Of a DNA stretch of 64,000 nucleotides, positions 53,266 through 63,416 are shown in pieces. The translations under genes were made by a program, and so were the position numbers. Source of the stretch: Salipaludibacillus keqinensis (lineage in GTDB: Bacteria > Bacillota > Bacilli > Bacillales > Salisediminibacteriaceae); NCBI RefSeq assembly GCF_003226325.1, contig NZ_PDOD01000002.1:868001-932000 (forward strand), read 5' to 3'. The notes under the pieces are model-generated. The model worked only from the letters and a program-made list of their open reading frames with translations, was not told the origin of the DNA and made no database searches. Position 1 is the stretch's first letter, and the number at the start of each line of letters is the position of its first letter.

Positions 53266-55179
53266 ATGAACTATCCTCTTTCAGAACACGATATTTATTT
53301 ATTTCACCAAGGTACACATTATCATAGTTATGAGTTGCTAGGCTGTCACGAAGCAACTTGGAAAAAAGAAAAAGGATTTCGCTTTACCGTTTGGGCCCCT
53401 CACGCATCCAGGGTGTCGATCGTTGGAGATTTTAATCACTGGACCGGAGAAGATTATCCTTTAGAAAGATTAAACAAAGAAGGATTATGGGTAGGTTTTT
53501 TTACAAGTATCCCACCAGGCACCACTTATAAATACAGCATTGTTCATTCCAGTGGTCAGCAAATTCTCAAATCGGACCCTTATGCTAGACAATCTGAACT
53601 TAGACCAGCTACGGCGTCTCTAACGCCAAATGAAGATCTATATGAGTGGAAAGACGAAGAATGGCAACAAGCGAAGGCTAATTACAACCCTTATGAGTCA
53701 CCGATTAATATCTATGAAGTGCACTTAGGTACATGGAAAAAAAAATTAGGAGATGAATTGTATACTTATCGTGAATTAGCTCAAGAGTTAATTCCTTATG
53801 TGAAAAGTTTAGGTTATACCCATATTGAATTAATGCCTGTAGCTGAGCATCCATTTGATTTATCTTGGGGATATCAAATTACTGGCTACTTTTCAATTAC
53901 GAGCCGCTACGGGAGTCTAAATGATTTTAAATACTTTGTAGATCAATGCCACCTTCAAGGTATTGGAGTAATTATGGACTGGGTTCCTGGTCATTTCTGT
54001 AAGGATTCACACGGTTTACGTCAATTTGACGGGGAACCGCTGTATGAATATCTCGATGAAAGAAAAGCGGAAAAAACATCATGGGGAACACTAACCTTTG
54101 ATTTTGGGCGTCCTGAAGTGCAGAGTTTCCTATTATCTAACGCTATCTACTGGTTAAAAGAATTTCACATTGATGGCATTCGGGTAGATGCTGTAGCCAG
54201 CATGATTTATCTGAACTTCGATAAAAATGATGGCGAAGAAAAGGTCTACAATTCATACGGCGGTGACGAGCATCTTGAAGCTCTTGCATTTCTAAAAAAA
54301 CTGAATCAAACCGTCTTTCATTATTTTCCAAATACATTAATGATGGCAGAGGATAGTTCAGACGTTCCTCTCGTTACTTCCCCGATCCATGAAGGTGGCT
54401 TAGGATTTAACTTCAAATGGAACATGGGCTGGATGAATGACATGCTTACTTATATGGAACACGATCCACTTTACCGAAAGTGGAACCATAACTTGTTAAC
54501 CTTCTCATTTATGTACACCCATAGCGAAAATTTCGTCTTACCTCTTTCACACGATGAAGTGGTCCACGGAAAGCGTTCTTTACTAAATAAGATGCCTGGG
54601 GATCAATGGCAGCAATTTGCAAGCTTACGACTGTTATTTGGCTATATGATAGCCCATCCAGGTAAGAAACTCTTATTTATGGGTGGCGAAATTGGACAAT
54701 ACGATGAATGGAAAGACAAAGAGCAGTTAGATTGGCATTTGTTAGATTTCCCTCTGCATAGAAACATGTTTGATTATGTCACAAACTTAAACCATTTTTA
54801 TTTAACAGAAAAGGCTTTCTTTGAAAAAGATCATGATCCAGAGGGTTTTGAATGGATCGACCCCCATAATATTGATCAAAGTATTGTTGCGTTTATCCGA
54901 AGAGGAAACGATCCTGAAGATGAAAGAATTATTGTATGCAACTTCACTCCAAATGTTATTTATGACTACAAAGTTGGCGTTCCTAAACCAGGTGAATACA
55001 AAGAAATTTTCAATTCAGATTCGGAAGAATTTGGAGGATCCGGACAAATGAATCGTGAAGACCATTTTAGTTTTTCAGAAAAATGGCACAGCTTCGGACA
55101 ACATATCAAGATTATGGTTCCACCTTTAGCTATATCAATCTTCAAAAAAAATAAATCAGAAATTGAGGAGGATGCATAA
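53266..55179 (+). CDS. glgB: 1,4-alpha-glucan branching enzyme
   Basis: Makes alpha-1,6 branches in glycogen. The 637 residues hold a CBM48 domain (about 30-125, FTVWAPHASRVSIVGDFN), a GH13 barrel with the nucleophile in GIRVDAVASM near 308, the acid in MMAEDSS near 361 and LPLSHDEVVHGK, and a C-terminal beta domain. ATG at 53266 is preferred over 53260 because AAAGGA is then eight bases away. First of five tightly packed genes, glgBCDAP; its stop directly abuts the glgC start. Confidence 0.96.
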   Translation: MNYPLSEHDIYLFHQGTHYHSYELLGCHEATWKKEKGFRFTVWAPHASRVSIVGDFNHWTGEDYPLERLNKEGLWVGFFTSIPPGTTYKYSIVHSSGQQILKSDPYARQSELRPATASLTPNEDLYEWKDEEWQQAKANYNPYESPINIYEVHLGTWKKKLGDELYTYRELAQELIPYVKSLGYTHIELMPVAEHPFDLSWGYQITGYFSITSRYGSLNDFKYFVDQCHLQGIGVIMDWVPGHFCKDSHGLRQFDGEPLYEYLDERKAEKTSWGTLTFDFGRPEVQSFLLSNAIYWLKEFHIDGIRVDAVASMIYLNFDKNDGEEKVYNSYGGDEHLEALAFLKKLNQTVFHYFPNTLMMAEDSSDVPLVTSPIHEGGLGFNFKWNMGWMNDMLTYMEHDPLYRKWNHNLLTFSFMYTHSENFVLPLSHDEVVHGKRSLLNKMPGDQWQQFASLRLLFGYMIAHPGKKLLFMGGEIGQYDEWKDKEQLDWHLLDFPLHRNMFDYVTNLNHFYLTEKAFFEKDHDPEGFEWIDPHNIDQSIVAFIRRGNDPEDERIIVCNFTPNVIYDYKVGVPKPGEYKEIFNSDSEEFGGSGQMNREDHFSFSEKWHSFGQHIKIMVPPLAISIFKKNKSEIEEDA

Positions 55180-56319
55180 ATGAAAAAAGAATGTGTTGGA
55201 ATGCTACTTGCGGGTGGCGAAGGGAAACGATTAGGATTATTGACAAAAACTATCGCTAAACCTGCAGTTCACTTCGGAGGAAAATATCGGATTATTGATT
55301 TCACACTAAGTAATTGTTCTAATTCAAGAATTCATACGGTAGGAGTATTAACCCAATATTCCCCGATGTTATTAAACAAACATATCGGAATAGGAAAACC
55401 CTGGGACTTAGATCGTCAAGAAGATGGGGTGTCGATCCTTTCTCCATATACCGCTAAAAAGGGAGGAAATTGGTATCAAGGAACAGCTGATGCCATCTCT
55501 CAAAATATCCACTATATCGATCAATACGATCCAGAATACGTTTTAGTTATTTCTGGAGATCACATTTATCAAATGAATTACGATAAACTGATCGAGCATC
55601 ATAAAGAGAAAAAATCAGAAGCAACCATATCAGTCATAGAAGTTCCTTGGGAAGAAGCTTCACGCTTCGGCATATTAAATACAAAAGAAAATCTAGAGAT
55701 CTATGAATTCGACGAGAAACCGTCTAATCCTAAAAGCAATTTAGCTTCCATGGGTATTTATATATTCAATTGGAAGACATTACGGAAGTATTTAACTGAT
55801 GACTCACAATCAGAAGATTCCTCCCATGATTTCGGGAAAGACATTATTCCAGCTATGTTAAACGATAAACTTCCATTATATGCTTACCGTTTCCAAGGAT
55901 ATTGGAAAGATGTCGGTACCATTCAGAGCTATTGGGAAGCAAATATGGATTTGTTAGAAGAGGATCTATCTTTATCTTTAAATAATAAAGAGTGGCGAAC
56001 GTATTCTCACGACACAAACTATCCACCTCATTTTATTGACCAAAATGCCGTAGTTCAAAATTCATTGGTCAATTCAGGTTGCTGGATCAGCGGTCAAGTA
56101 ACTAATTCGATACTATCTGAACGAATTGACGTAGGAAAAGATTCTACCATCCACGAGTCTATCCTTCATCCGGCTGTTCGAGTAGGCAATAACTGCACCA
56201 TTAAACGGGCAATTATCATGGAGAACGTTTCGATACCTGATGGTGTAACGATCGATGGTACACAATATGAGGAACCAGTTGTCATTGACGAAGAAAATGT
56301 ACTTGAGTTTATAAAATAA
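55180..56319 (+). CDS. glgC: Glucose-1-phosphate adenylyltransferase, catalytic subunit
   Basis: Makes ADP-glucose, the rate-setting step of bacterial glycogen synthesis. The 379-residue protein has the nucleotide loop [11 protein letters not shown] near residues 10-20, [11 protein letters not shown], the sugar-phosphate region [10 protein letters not shown] and [10 protein letters not shown], and a C-terminal left-handed helix with hexapeptide repeats. ATG at 55180 follows GAGGAGG inside the end of glgB, with no gap. It partners with GlgD just downstream, as in B. subtilis. Confidence 0.96.
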   Translation: MKKECVGMLLAGGEGKRLGLLTKTIAKPAVHFGGKYRIIDFTLSNCSNSRIHTVGVLTQYSPMLLNKHIGIGKPWDLDRQEDGVSILSPYTAKKGGNWYQGTADAISQNIHYIDQYDPEYVLVISGDHIYQMNYDKLIEHHKEKKSEATISVIEVPWEEASRFGILNTKENLEIYEFDEKPSNPKSNLASMGIYIFNWKTLRKYLTDDSQSEDSSHDFGKDIIPAMLNDKLPLYAYRFQGYWKDVGTIQSYWEANMDLLEEDLSLSLNNKEWRTYSHDTNYPPHFIDQNAVVQNSLVNSGCWISGQVTNSILSERIDVGKDSTIHESILHPAVRVGNNCTIKRAIIMENVSIPDGVTIDGTQYEEPVVIDEENVLEFIK

Positions 56320-56338
56320 TCGAAGAGGGTGGTTTACA

Positions 56339-57445
56339 ATGGATTCTTTAATGGGGTTAATCAATATAGAACATGAACATGATTTTTTAGAAGAATTGAC
56401 CTATTTCCGCTGCGGAGCCGCTGCTCCTTTTGCCGGTCGATACCGGTTAATTGATTTTACTTTGTCTAACATGGTCAATTCAGGAGTAGAAGAAGTAGCG
56501 ATCTTTACGAACCATAAATACAGATCTTTAATGGACCATATAGGAACAGGGGCCGATTGGGAGTTAGCCAAACGTCATGGGGGGCTGTTCATTTTGCCTC
56601 CAGACTGGAATGATCCAACAGACATTTCCAGAGGTGACCTTCGCCACTTTCATAATAACCGCGACTATTTCCACCGCTCCAAAGCAAATCATGTCATCAT
56701 TAGCGGCAGTCAATTTATATCTAATACGATTTACAAGAAAGTTTTTGATTATCATTTAGAACGAGACGCAGATGTAACATGTATATCTACAAACGTAGAC
56801 GACTTTAAACCAGAACACATCTCTCAGCTTCGGATTGAGCATAATGAAGATGGATGGGTGAACAATTTTACGAATGACCAACAAAACCCACACATTTTTA
56901 CCGGAATATATATTATCAAGAAAGACGTCCTTCTTGATTTAGTAGATCAATGTATTGCCTTTCATAAAGACCACTTTTTCTTTGATGGGATTAAATCAAA
57001 CCTAGACAAATTAAATATACAATTTTTCAATTACAACGGATATTCTGCATTCGTTAACTCAGTTGAGAGTTTCTATAGACATAATATGAATTTACTGAAG
57101 CCAGAAAACTATCGATCCCTTTTCTTTAAAAATCAATTCATTCGAACCAAAATTAGTAATGAGCCTCCGGCTAAATACAGAGAAAGTTCAAATGTAACAG
57201 AGTCCATGTTAGCTAACGGATGCGTGATAGATGGTGAAGTGTCCAGCAGTGTCCTTTTCCGAGGGGTTCGGGTAAATAAAGGTGCAAAAGTTAAAAATTC
57301 CATTGTTATGCAGAGGTGTACGATTGAGGAAGGTGTCTATTTAGAGAATGTCATTCTAGATAAGGACGTTCATATTACAGCGGGCCAAACATTTATAGGG
57401 TCCAAAGAAAAGCCTTTTGTCGTGGCGAAAAGAAAAGAAATATAA
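56339..57445 (+). CDS. glgD: Glucose-1-phosphate adenylyltransferase-like subunit GlgD
   Basis: Regulatory partner of GlgC found in Firmicutes. The 368-residue protein shares the overall fold and the RYRLIDFTLSNMVNSGV block, but the N-terminal nucleotide loop of GlgC is missing (CGAAAPFAGRYR takes its place), so it is likely catalytically weak alone. The C-terminus carries hexapeptide repeats. In Firmicutes GlgC-GlgD hetero-oligomers are more active than GlgC alone and less sensitive to classic effectors. Start ATG at 56339, 19 bases after glgC. Confidence 0.94.
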   Translation: MDSLMGLINIEHEHDFLEELTYFRCGAAAPFAGRYRLIDFTLSNMVNSGVEEVAIFTNHKYRSLMDHIGTGADWELAKRHGGLFILPPDWNDPTDISRGDLRHFHNNRDYFHRSKANHVIISGSQFISNTIYKKVFDYHLERDADVTCISTNVDDFKPEHISQLRIEHNEDGWVNNFTNDQQNPHIFTGIYIIKKDVLLDLVDQCIAFHKDHFFFDGIKSNLDKLNIQFFNYNGYSAFVNSVESFYRHNMNLLKPENYRSLFFKNQFIRTKISNEPPAKYRESSNVTESMLANGCVIDGEVSSSVLFRGVRVNKGAKVKNSIVMQRCTIEEGVYLENVILDKDVHITAGQTFIGSKEKPFVVAKRKEI

Positions 57446-57464
57446 GAAAGGAGAAGAGATTCAA

Positions 57465-58898
57465 ATGGAAAAAATATTATTTGCTGCTTCTGAATGTACC
57501 CCTTTTGTGAAGACAGGAGGACTTGCTGATGTGATTGGATCTCTTCCCCAAGCACTTCAAGATGCCAAATTAAGTGAAGTAAGGGTCATCTTGCCTTTAT
57601 ATGATGAAATCTCATCCTACTGGAAAGAGAAAATGGAAAGAAAAGCAACCTTTAATGTAAAGGTGGGGTGGCGAGATCAACATGCAACTTTATATACATT
57701 AGAGCATGAAGGCGTCCTTTACTATTTTATTGCAAATGAGCTGTATTTCACTCGAAAGGGAATATACGGCTATTATGATGACGGAGAACGCTTTGTATTT
57801 TTTAGCCAAGCTGTGATAAGTGCGTTTCCACACCTAGACTATGAACCTAATGTATTACACGGTCATGATTGGCAAACAGGCTTAGTCATGGCATTTGCAA
57901 AAATATCTCCCCCCCTTCCTAATTTAAAAACTGTGTTTACCATTCATAACATAAAATATCAAGGAATGATGCCACACCAAGCTTTCGATGACTTGTTTAA
58001 CTTGCCTATGGAACATTTTTCCGGATTTGAGTGGAACGGCATGATTAATTGTATGAAGAGCGGTCTTTTTCATGCAGATAAAATCACTACTGTAAGTCCT
58101 AGCTATGCAGAAGAAATTAAAGACCCTTATTATAGTGAAGGATTACACCCCATCCTTCACGAACGAGATGCAGATTTAGTAGGAGTCATTAATGGAATTA
58201 ACATCAAAGATTATCATCCAATGAAAGACCCATACATTAAAGTAAACTACAAGCATTCTCGTGTGAAAAAGAAAGAAAATAAAATCTTCCTTCAAGAAGA
58301 ATTTGGACTTCCTGTCAATCGAGATATCCCTATGTATGTAGCCATATCGAGACTGGTTGAACAAAAAGGATTCCATTTATTAGAACGGATCTTAGAAGAT
58401 TTTTTACAAGAAGATGTTCAAATCATTATCCTAGGCACTGGTGAAAAAGAATTTGAAGATTCTTTTTCACACATCGCAAGCCGTTATAGAGATAAAATGG
58501 TTACCTTACTGAAATTTGATGAAGGATTAGCTAGGCGCCTTTATGCAGGTGCAGATTTCTTTATTATGCCTTCTATGTTTGAACCTTGTGGTTTATCTCA
58601 GCTGATTGCCTTGCAATATAAAACAGTACCTATTGTTCGCGAGACCGGAGGATTGAAAGATACAGTCCAACCATTCAATGATTTTACAGGCGAAGGAAAC
58701 GGATTTAGCTTTACTAACTATAATGCTCATGACCTTCTCTCCGTCTTAATGTATTCTCTTAACGTCTATCACCAACCCGAGCATTGGAGTCGTTTATTAA
58801 AGAATGTTAATAAAAGTCAATTTAGTTGGAAAGAGTCAGCAAAAGCTTACGCTGAAATCTACGAGCTATTAGTAGAACCGGCAATGATTGAGGAGTGA
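57465..58898 (+). CDS. glgA: Glycogen synthase, ADP-glucose type
   Basis: Extends alpha-1,4-glucan from ADP-glucose. The 477-residue GT5 enzyme has the N-terminal KTGGLADVIGSLP ADP-glucose loop near residues 15-27, GHDWQTGLV, TIHNIKYQG and a C-terminal FMPSMFEPCGLSQL motif with the catalytic Glu. ATG at 57465 follows AAAGGAGAAG, 19 bases after glgD; an in-frame start inside glgD is not used. Fourth gene of the operon. Confidence 0.96.
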   Translation: MEKILFAASECTPFVKTGGLADVIGSLPQALQDAKLSEVRVILPLYDEISSYWKEKMERKATFNVKVGWRDQHATLYTLEHEGVLYYFIANELYFTRKGIYGYYDDGERFVFFSQAVISAFPHLDYEPNVLHGHDWQTGLVMAFAKISPPLPNLKTVFTIHNIKYQGMMPHQAFDDLFNLPMEHFSGFEWNGMINCMKSGLFHADKITTVSPSYAEEIKDPYYSEGLHPILHERDADLVGVINGINIKDYHPMKDPYIKVNYKHSRVKKKENKIFLQEEFGLPVNRDIPMYVAISRLVEQKGFHLLERILEDFLQEDVQIIILGTGEKEFEDSFSHIASRYRDKMVTLLKFDEGLARRLYAGADFFIMPSMFEPCGLSQLIALQYKTVPIVRETGGLKDTVQPFNDFTGEGNGFSFTNYNAHDLLSVLMYSLNVYHQPEHWSRLLKNVNKSQFSWKESAKAYAEIYELLVEPAMIEE

Positions 58899-58903
58899 AC
58901 GGA

Positions 58904-61327
58904 ATGAACACATACAATAAAGAAGCTTTTGTTACCCTTTTGAAAGATAAATTGACAAGAAAAAACATAAAACATATAGACGATGCCACCGATCAGGATC
59001 TATATTATGTCATTGCGTCGATTGTTAAAGACGAACTAAACCCCCATTGGTTGCAAACACAAGATAAATATGTAAAAAACGAGACACGAGAAGTTTATTA
59101 CTTATCGATGGAATTTTTAATCGGTCGATTGATGGAAAGTAATCTGCTTAATTGCGGGTTACTTGAGGTCTGCAATGAGGCACTGAAAGAACTAGGCAGA
59201 AATCCTGAAGACATCTATAAAAATGAACACGATGCCGGACTTGGAAATGGTGGTTTAGGAAGATTGGCGGCTTGTTTTCTCGATTCCATCGCTTCATTGA
59301 ATTATGCTGGACACGGAAGTGGCATTCGCTACAGATATGGTCTATTTGAACAGCGAATTATTCACGGTAACCAAGTTGAATTACCTGATTATTGGTTAAA
59401 AGAAGAGTATCCTTGGGAAACAAGAAAAACAGATGAAGCGATTGAGGTTGAATTTGGCGGACATGTTCAAATGCACGCAAAAAATGACGGGTCGTTGGAA
59501 TTTTCCTATCATGACACAGATAAAGTGATGGCTGTCCCCTATGATGTCCCTGTCGTTGGGTATCAAAATGAAGTAGTAAACACGTTAAGACTATGGAGCG
59601 CTGAGCTTTCACCAGAAGAGTCAGATTTTTTGGCGGAAGCTAACGGTCAATACTATCATCATTTAGATCACACACATTCTGTGGAGCAAATCTCGGGATT
59701 TTTATACCCTGATGATTCTAGTTATGAAGGAAAAGAACTAAGGTTAAAGCAGCAGTTCTTCCTCGTATCTGCAACGTTGCAAGGGATCATTAAAAAATTC
59801 AAGAAAAATCACGACCTGCCTCTTTCGTCATTGTATGAAAAAGTAGTCATACAAATTAATGATACTCACCCGAGCTTAGCTGTTCCTGAACTAATGAGAA
59901 TTCTCATGGATGACGAAGGATTTGAATGGGACGATGCTTGGCATGTAACGACGAACGTCATTGCTTATACGAATCATACGACGTTAAGTGAAGCTCTTGA
60001 AAAGTGGCCAACTACGATGATTCAACAGCTTCTCCCACGTCTTTACATGATTATCGATGAGATTAACGAGAGATTCTGCAAAGGTATTTGGTTTGACCAT
60101 CCGGAACTTCGTCATGAAATTCCTGGTTTAGCGATTATCGCTGATGACCAAGTTCATATGGCCCGTTTAGCTATTGTAGGAAGTTTCAGTGTAAATGGTG
60201 TTGCGAGGATTCACACAGAAATTCTAAAGAATAAAGAAATGAAAAACTTTTACACGCTATTTCCCGATCGATTTAACAACAAGACTAACGGGATTACTCA
60301 TCGCCGTTGGCTTTTACAGGTGAATCCGTGCCTATCTAATGCAATAACAGACGTCATCGGTCCACAGTGGATAAAGCAACCGAATAAATTAATTAGTTTA
60401 TTAAGGTATTCAAATGATGCGCCATTTTTAGAAAAGATTAATAAAGTTAAACAGAGTAACAAACAAACATTGGCGAAAATCATTCAACAAAAAACGGGCG
60501 TGGTCATAGACGAACATTCTATTTTCGACGTACAGATTAAACGACTCCATGAATACAAACGGCAATTATTAAATATTTTCCATGTTATTTATCTTTATAA
60601 TGAGCTTAAAGAAAATCCGACGATGGATATCACACCTAGAACGTTTATTTTTGCAGCAAAAGCAGCCCCTAGCTACCATTTAGCTAAAGAAGTCATTAAA
60701 CTCATTCACCATGTGGCTTCCATCGTCAATTATGACAAAACGATCAATGATAAACTGAAAGTCATTTTCCTTGAGAATTATAACGTCAGTCTCGCTGAAA
60801 AAATCATTCCAGCAGCTGATATTAGTGAGCAAATTTCCACAGCAAGTAAAGAAGCTTCCGGAACAGGAAATATGAAAATGATGATGAACGGAGCTATCAC
60901 ACTAGGAACACTTGACGGAGCAAACATAGAGATTAAAGACCTTGTTGGCGATGAGAACATCTTTATTTTTGGGTTAACTGCGAAAGAAGTTTTGAATTAT
61001 TACCAACATGGCGGGTATGTCGCAAAAGATATCTATCATAATGATGATCGAGTCCGAAAAATTTTAGATCAATTAAATCACGGGGAATTTGGAGCTCACG
61101 AGATTGAGTTTAAGGATATTTTTTATAACATTCTTTACCATAATGACCCTTACTTCGTATTAAAGGATTTCGATCCTTATATCGAATCTCATGAATTAAT
61201 TGAACGAGCTTATCGCGACAAGAAATATTGGCAGAAAATGAGTGTAACAAACATAGCTTATTCAGGAAAGTTCTCAAGCGATCGAACCATTAGAGAATAC
61301 GCATCAGAAATTTGGAAGTTACGGTAG
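58904..61327 (+). CDS. glgP: Glycogen/maltodextrin phosphorylase
   Basis: Cleaves glycogen by phosphate to glucose-1-phosphate. The 807-residue GT35 enzyme shows GNGGLGRLAACFLDS near residue 110, NDTHPSLAVPELMR, the KRLHEYKRQLLN block, and the PLP lysine in EASGTGNMKMMMNGA near 660. ATG at 58904 lies ten bases after GAGGAG at the end of glgA; a GTG at 58895 is too close to the site. Last gene of the operon, before a bidirectional terminator. Confidence 0.96.
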   Translation: MNTYNKEAFVTLLKDKLTRKNIKHIDDATDQDLYYVIASIVKDELNPHWLQTQDKYVKNETREVYYLSMEFLIGRLMESNLLNCGLLEVCNEALKELGRNPEDIYKNEHDAGLGNGGLGRLAACFLDSIASLNYAGHGSGIRYRYGLFEQRIIHGNQVELPDYWLKEEYPWETRKTDEAIEVEFGGHVQMHAKNDGSLEFSYHDTDKVMAVPYDVPVVGYQNEVVNTLRLWSAELSPEESDFLAEANGQYYHHLDHTHSVEQISGFLYPDDSSYEGKELRLKQQFFLVSATLQGIIKKFKKNHDLPLSSLYEKVVIQINDTHPSLAVPELMRILMDDEGFEWDDAWHVTTNVIAYTNHTTLSEALEKWPTTMIQQLLPRLYMIIDEINERFCKGIWFDHPELRHEIPGLAIIADDQVHMARLAIVGSFSVNGVARIHTEILKNKEMKNFYTLFPDRFNNKTNGITHRRWLLQVNPCLSNAITDVIGPQWIKQPNKLISLLRYSNDAPFLEKINKVKQSNKQTLAKIIQQKTGVVIDEHSIFDVQIKRLHEYKRQLLNIFHVIYLYNELKENPTMDITPRTFIFAAKAAPSYHLAKEVIKLIHHVASIVNYDKTINDKLKVIFLENYNVSLAEKIIPAADISEQISTASKEASGTGNMKMMMNGAITLGTLDGANIEIKDLVGDENIFIFGLTAKEVLNYYQHGGYVAKDIYHNDDRVRKILDQLNHGEFGAHEIEFKDIFYNILYHNDPYFVLKDFDPYIESHELIERAYRDKKYWQKMSVTNIAYSGKFSSDRTIREYASEIWKLR

Positions 61328-61341
61328 CATATATTATGAAA

Positions 61342-61378
61342 AAGCACTGAATGACGATTCTGGTCGTCTTCAGTGCTT
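61342..61378. terminator. Terminator of glgBCDAP, possibly bidirectional
   Basis: AAGCACTGAA pairs with TTCAGTGCTT around a further GAC/GTC hairpin. It abuts the end of the convergent small gene; no long T run follows glgP, so the strength on the plus strand is uncertain. Confidence 0.6.
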
Positions 61379-61685
61379 ATGATATGTCAGTAGCCCATTC
61401 TTTAAGAGAAACATCAACCTCTTCTTTTTCTGCTATTGTCATTGACGGTTGAATCATAAATAATTTTTCGTTACTTTGAAATAATTGATATTGTTTTCTT
61501 TCCATATGCCTCTTACACCATTCTTCTAAATCTTCCGTTGCTTGTTTAACGGAGGTAGCAAACACCGTGACATCTCCATTATTCAAAGACATTTCTACTC
61601 CTCTACTTCCATTCCAGTCATAGGATAAGCAAAGAGAAATAATGATCCTCGAATTTAAACGAGCATGTCTGTTTTCTATATTCAT
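61377..61685 (-). CDS. Small protein of unknown function
   Basis: Not recognised. The 102-residue product has an N-terminal basic part and then an alpha/beta pattern: SLNNGDVTVFATSVKQATEDLEEWCKRHM followed by YQLFQSNEKLFMIQPSM and an acidic end. Two cysteines are visible, at SLCLS and EWCKR. ATG at 61685 is preferred because GAGGG lies five bases upstream; an ATG 12 bases earlier is possible. It lies 49 bases downstream of ytlQ on the same strand and could share its transcript. Confidence 0.68.
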   Translation of the reverse strand: MNIENRHARLNSRIIISLCLSYDWNGSRGVEMSLNNGDVTVFATSVKQATEDLEEWCKRHMERKQYQLFQSNEKLFMIQPSMTIAEKEEVDVSLKEWATDIS

Positions 61686-61746
61686 TCTATCCCTCATTTA
61701 ATATGATCTGTCTAAATAACACACTTTTACTATCTTATCGAATGGC

Positions 61747-62697
61747 TCAGTCTTTTTCAATAGTAATATGAGAGTTTTCATCAAAGCGATCCCGATTTCC
61801 TTCGACACGATTTTCAGAGATGGTAAGACTATGAGAAAGAAATTTATCTGCTATCTTCAATTGTTGGTTTTTGATAGGTGTTTGATTTTTCAGCAGCGTT
61901 TGACGGAATTGTTGAAAGTTTCGTTTATCTATCAGCTGAACTCTCTTGTTAGTAGAGGAAACATCTATAAAACTGTCTTTAGCCAAGACAACATGCTTCA
62001 TAGGTAAGGTTACATTCATTTCTTCTAACAGACCTTGCAGCACCGTTCGCATTCTATTTAAAGAAATATACGGATGAATAAATCTCTCTTTCTTTTCATT
62101 ATGGTTTCTTATCCAAAAGCGATCTGTCTCAGCCTGAAAGATGGTACGGCTATTTCCAAAAAGTGGCTTTATCATCCTGATTTCTGTTGGTGTAAGAATG
62201 ATCACATCTAAGTCAACTTGAGCTTGCTTCAACATAAACACCGGGTTGTAAAAGATAAAACACGTATCGGGAAGTTGTTTAACTAAAAAATTGAGTAACG
62301 AATCGTAATAGTAACTTCTTTTCACTTGAGAGATTTCAGACACCGTTGAGCTTGCCCAATTCATCTGAAACTGGAACAGTTCATCCCGATAAGCTTGCTT
62401 CAATTGTTCTATAGATTGAACAGAAAGTTGATTTTTTGACGGCAAACTCATTTCTTCTTTTGTTTCAGTGTGCTTCTTTCTAAGAAGTTTATTCCAAGAC
62501 CTTTGCAACAAAGATTCTTCATTATTTTCGTAGATGTTCCATGTTGGAAGATGTTCATACCCTTTTCTCTCCGCTTCCCAATCTTGTTTTAACCTTTCCC
62601 AGCGCTCTTTTTTCAGGCGAACATAGCGGCTTGGGTACCGATATACATCTATTTCATACCGGGATACATAATCAGATAATTTTACAAGTTGAGCCAT
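61747..62697 (-). CDS. ytlQ: YtlQ, NERD-like protein
   Basis: A 316-residue protein of unknown function. The N-terminal half is helical and basic (about 1-115). The middle has strands and the segment QAQVDLDVIILTPTEIRMIKP near residues 155-175, which resembles the core of NERD (nuclease-related) domains, although a full catalytic set cannot be confirmed by eye. In B. subtilis ytlQ lies next to ytlP, as here. ATG at 62697, 22 bases after the upstream gene, suggests an operon ytlP-ytlQ. Confidence 0.82.
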   Translation of the reverse strand: MAQLVKLSDYVSRYEIDVYRYPSRYVRLKKERWERLKQDWEAERKGYEHLPTWNIYENNEESLLQRSWNKLLRKKHTETKEEMSLPSKNQLSVQSIEQLKQAYRDELFQFQMNWASSTVSEISQVKRSYYYDSLLNFLVKQLPDTCFIFYNPVFMLKQAQVDLDVIILTPTEIRMIKPLFGNSRTIFQAETDRFWIRNHNEKKERFIHPYISLNRMRTVLQGLLEEMNVTLPMKHVVLAKDSFIDVSSTNKRVQLIDKRNFQQFRQTLLKNQTPIKNQQLKIADKFLSHSLTISENRVEGNRDRFDENSHITIEKD

Positions 62698-62719
62698 GAT
62701 AATCCCCCTCTGTTCACTC

Positions 62720-63277
62720 TTACTTTGCTAATTGAATCGTAGATATCTTTTCGTACATAGGTTTCTGATTCGGTCGAACGTTGTACAAACAGATCTGTTC
62801 GACGATTTGTTCTGTTTCTTCTATTTTCATAGGAAAGCTCCACTTATTTTCTATGTTGACCTGTGAATCTTTCCATTTTTTTGCTAACGTTACATGTGGT
62901 CGGTATGGACGGTTTTCAACGGGAAAGCCCTGCTCCTCAGCCTCGTGCTGGATGATGGATTGCAGCGTCACTAGTTGATCGTTTTTTTGAGGCTCTAGGT
63001 AAAACACACGTGGTTTTAGACTACTTCCAAAATAATGAATGGCGGAGAAAGTCATGGAAAAAGAATGGAATAAACTTAATTTAGTTTCAAGGGTTTTCCA
63101 TAACTTTACCCTCTTTTCAGGGTCCCAACTACCTAAAAATAACAATGTCATATGAAAGTCCTCAATATGAACGATATTTTTATAGTATTTGGATAAAAGA
63201 TAAGTCTTTTGAATAGATTCACTTGAATTTTTGATATTCTGACTCATAGGAATCCCAATAAACGAATGATTGCCCAT
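62720..63277 (-). CDS. thpR: RNA 2',3'-cyclic 3'-phosphodiesterase (2H family, YtlP)
   Basis: Opens 2',3'-cyclic phosphate at RNA ends. The 185-residue 2H phosphoesterase has the two His-x-Thr motifs: HMTLLFLG near residues 42-49 and HVTLAKKW near 148-155, in the right positions for a two-lobed fold. Starts at 63277, first of a likely operon with ytlQ. The gene is divergent from the cysteine synthase gene. In B. subtilis the orthologue is ytlP. Physiological RNA substrate unknown. Confidence 0.9.
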   Translation of the reverse strand: MGNHSFIGIPMSQNIKNSSESIQKTYLLSKYYKNIVHIEDFHMTLLFLGSWDPEKRVKLWKTLETKLSLFHSFSMTFSAIHYFGSSLKPRVFYLEPQKNDQLVTLQSIIQHEAEEQGFPVENRPYRPHVTLAKKWKDSQVNIENKWSFPMKIEETEQIVEQICLYNVRPNQKPMYEKISTIQLAK

Positions 63278-63416
63278 CTATACTTCCCTCCTTTATTCTC
63301 TTTAAGAAGCTATGATATAATATATTAATCACATCTATTTAGTTTGAGATTGAAAAGTGCAAGTTGCTCTCGAATATAAACGACTTTGTTCGCAATAGAA
63401 AGGATGATAAGTAAAC

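Noticed and set aside
57417-57464. Extended GlgA start overlapping glgD
   Set aside because: The ribosome site AAAGGAGAAG lies within this extension and the ATG at 57465 gives the normal N-terminus.
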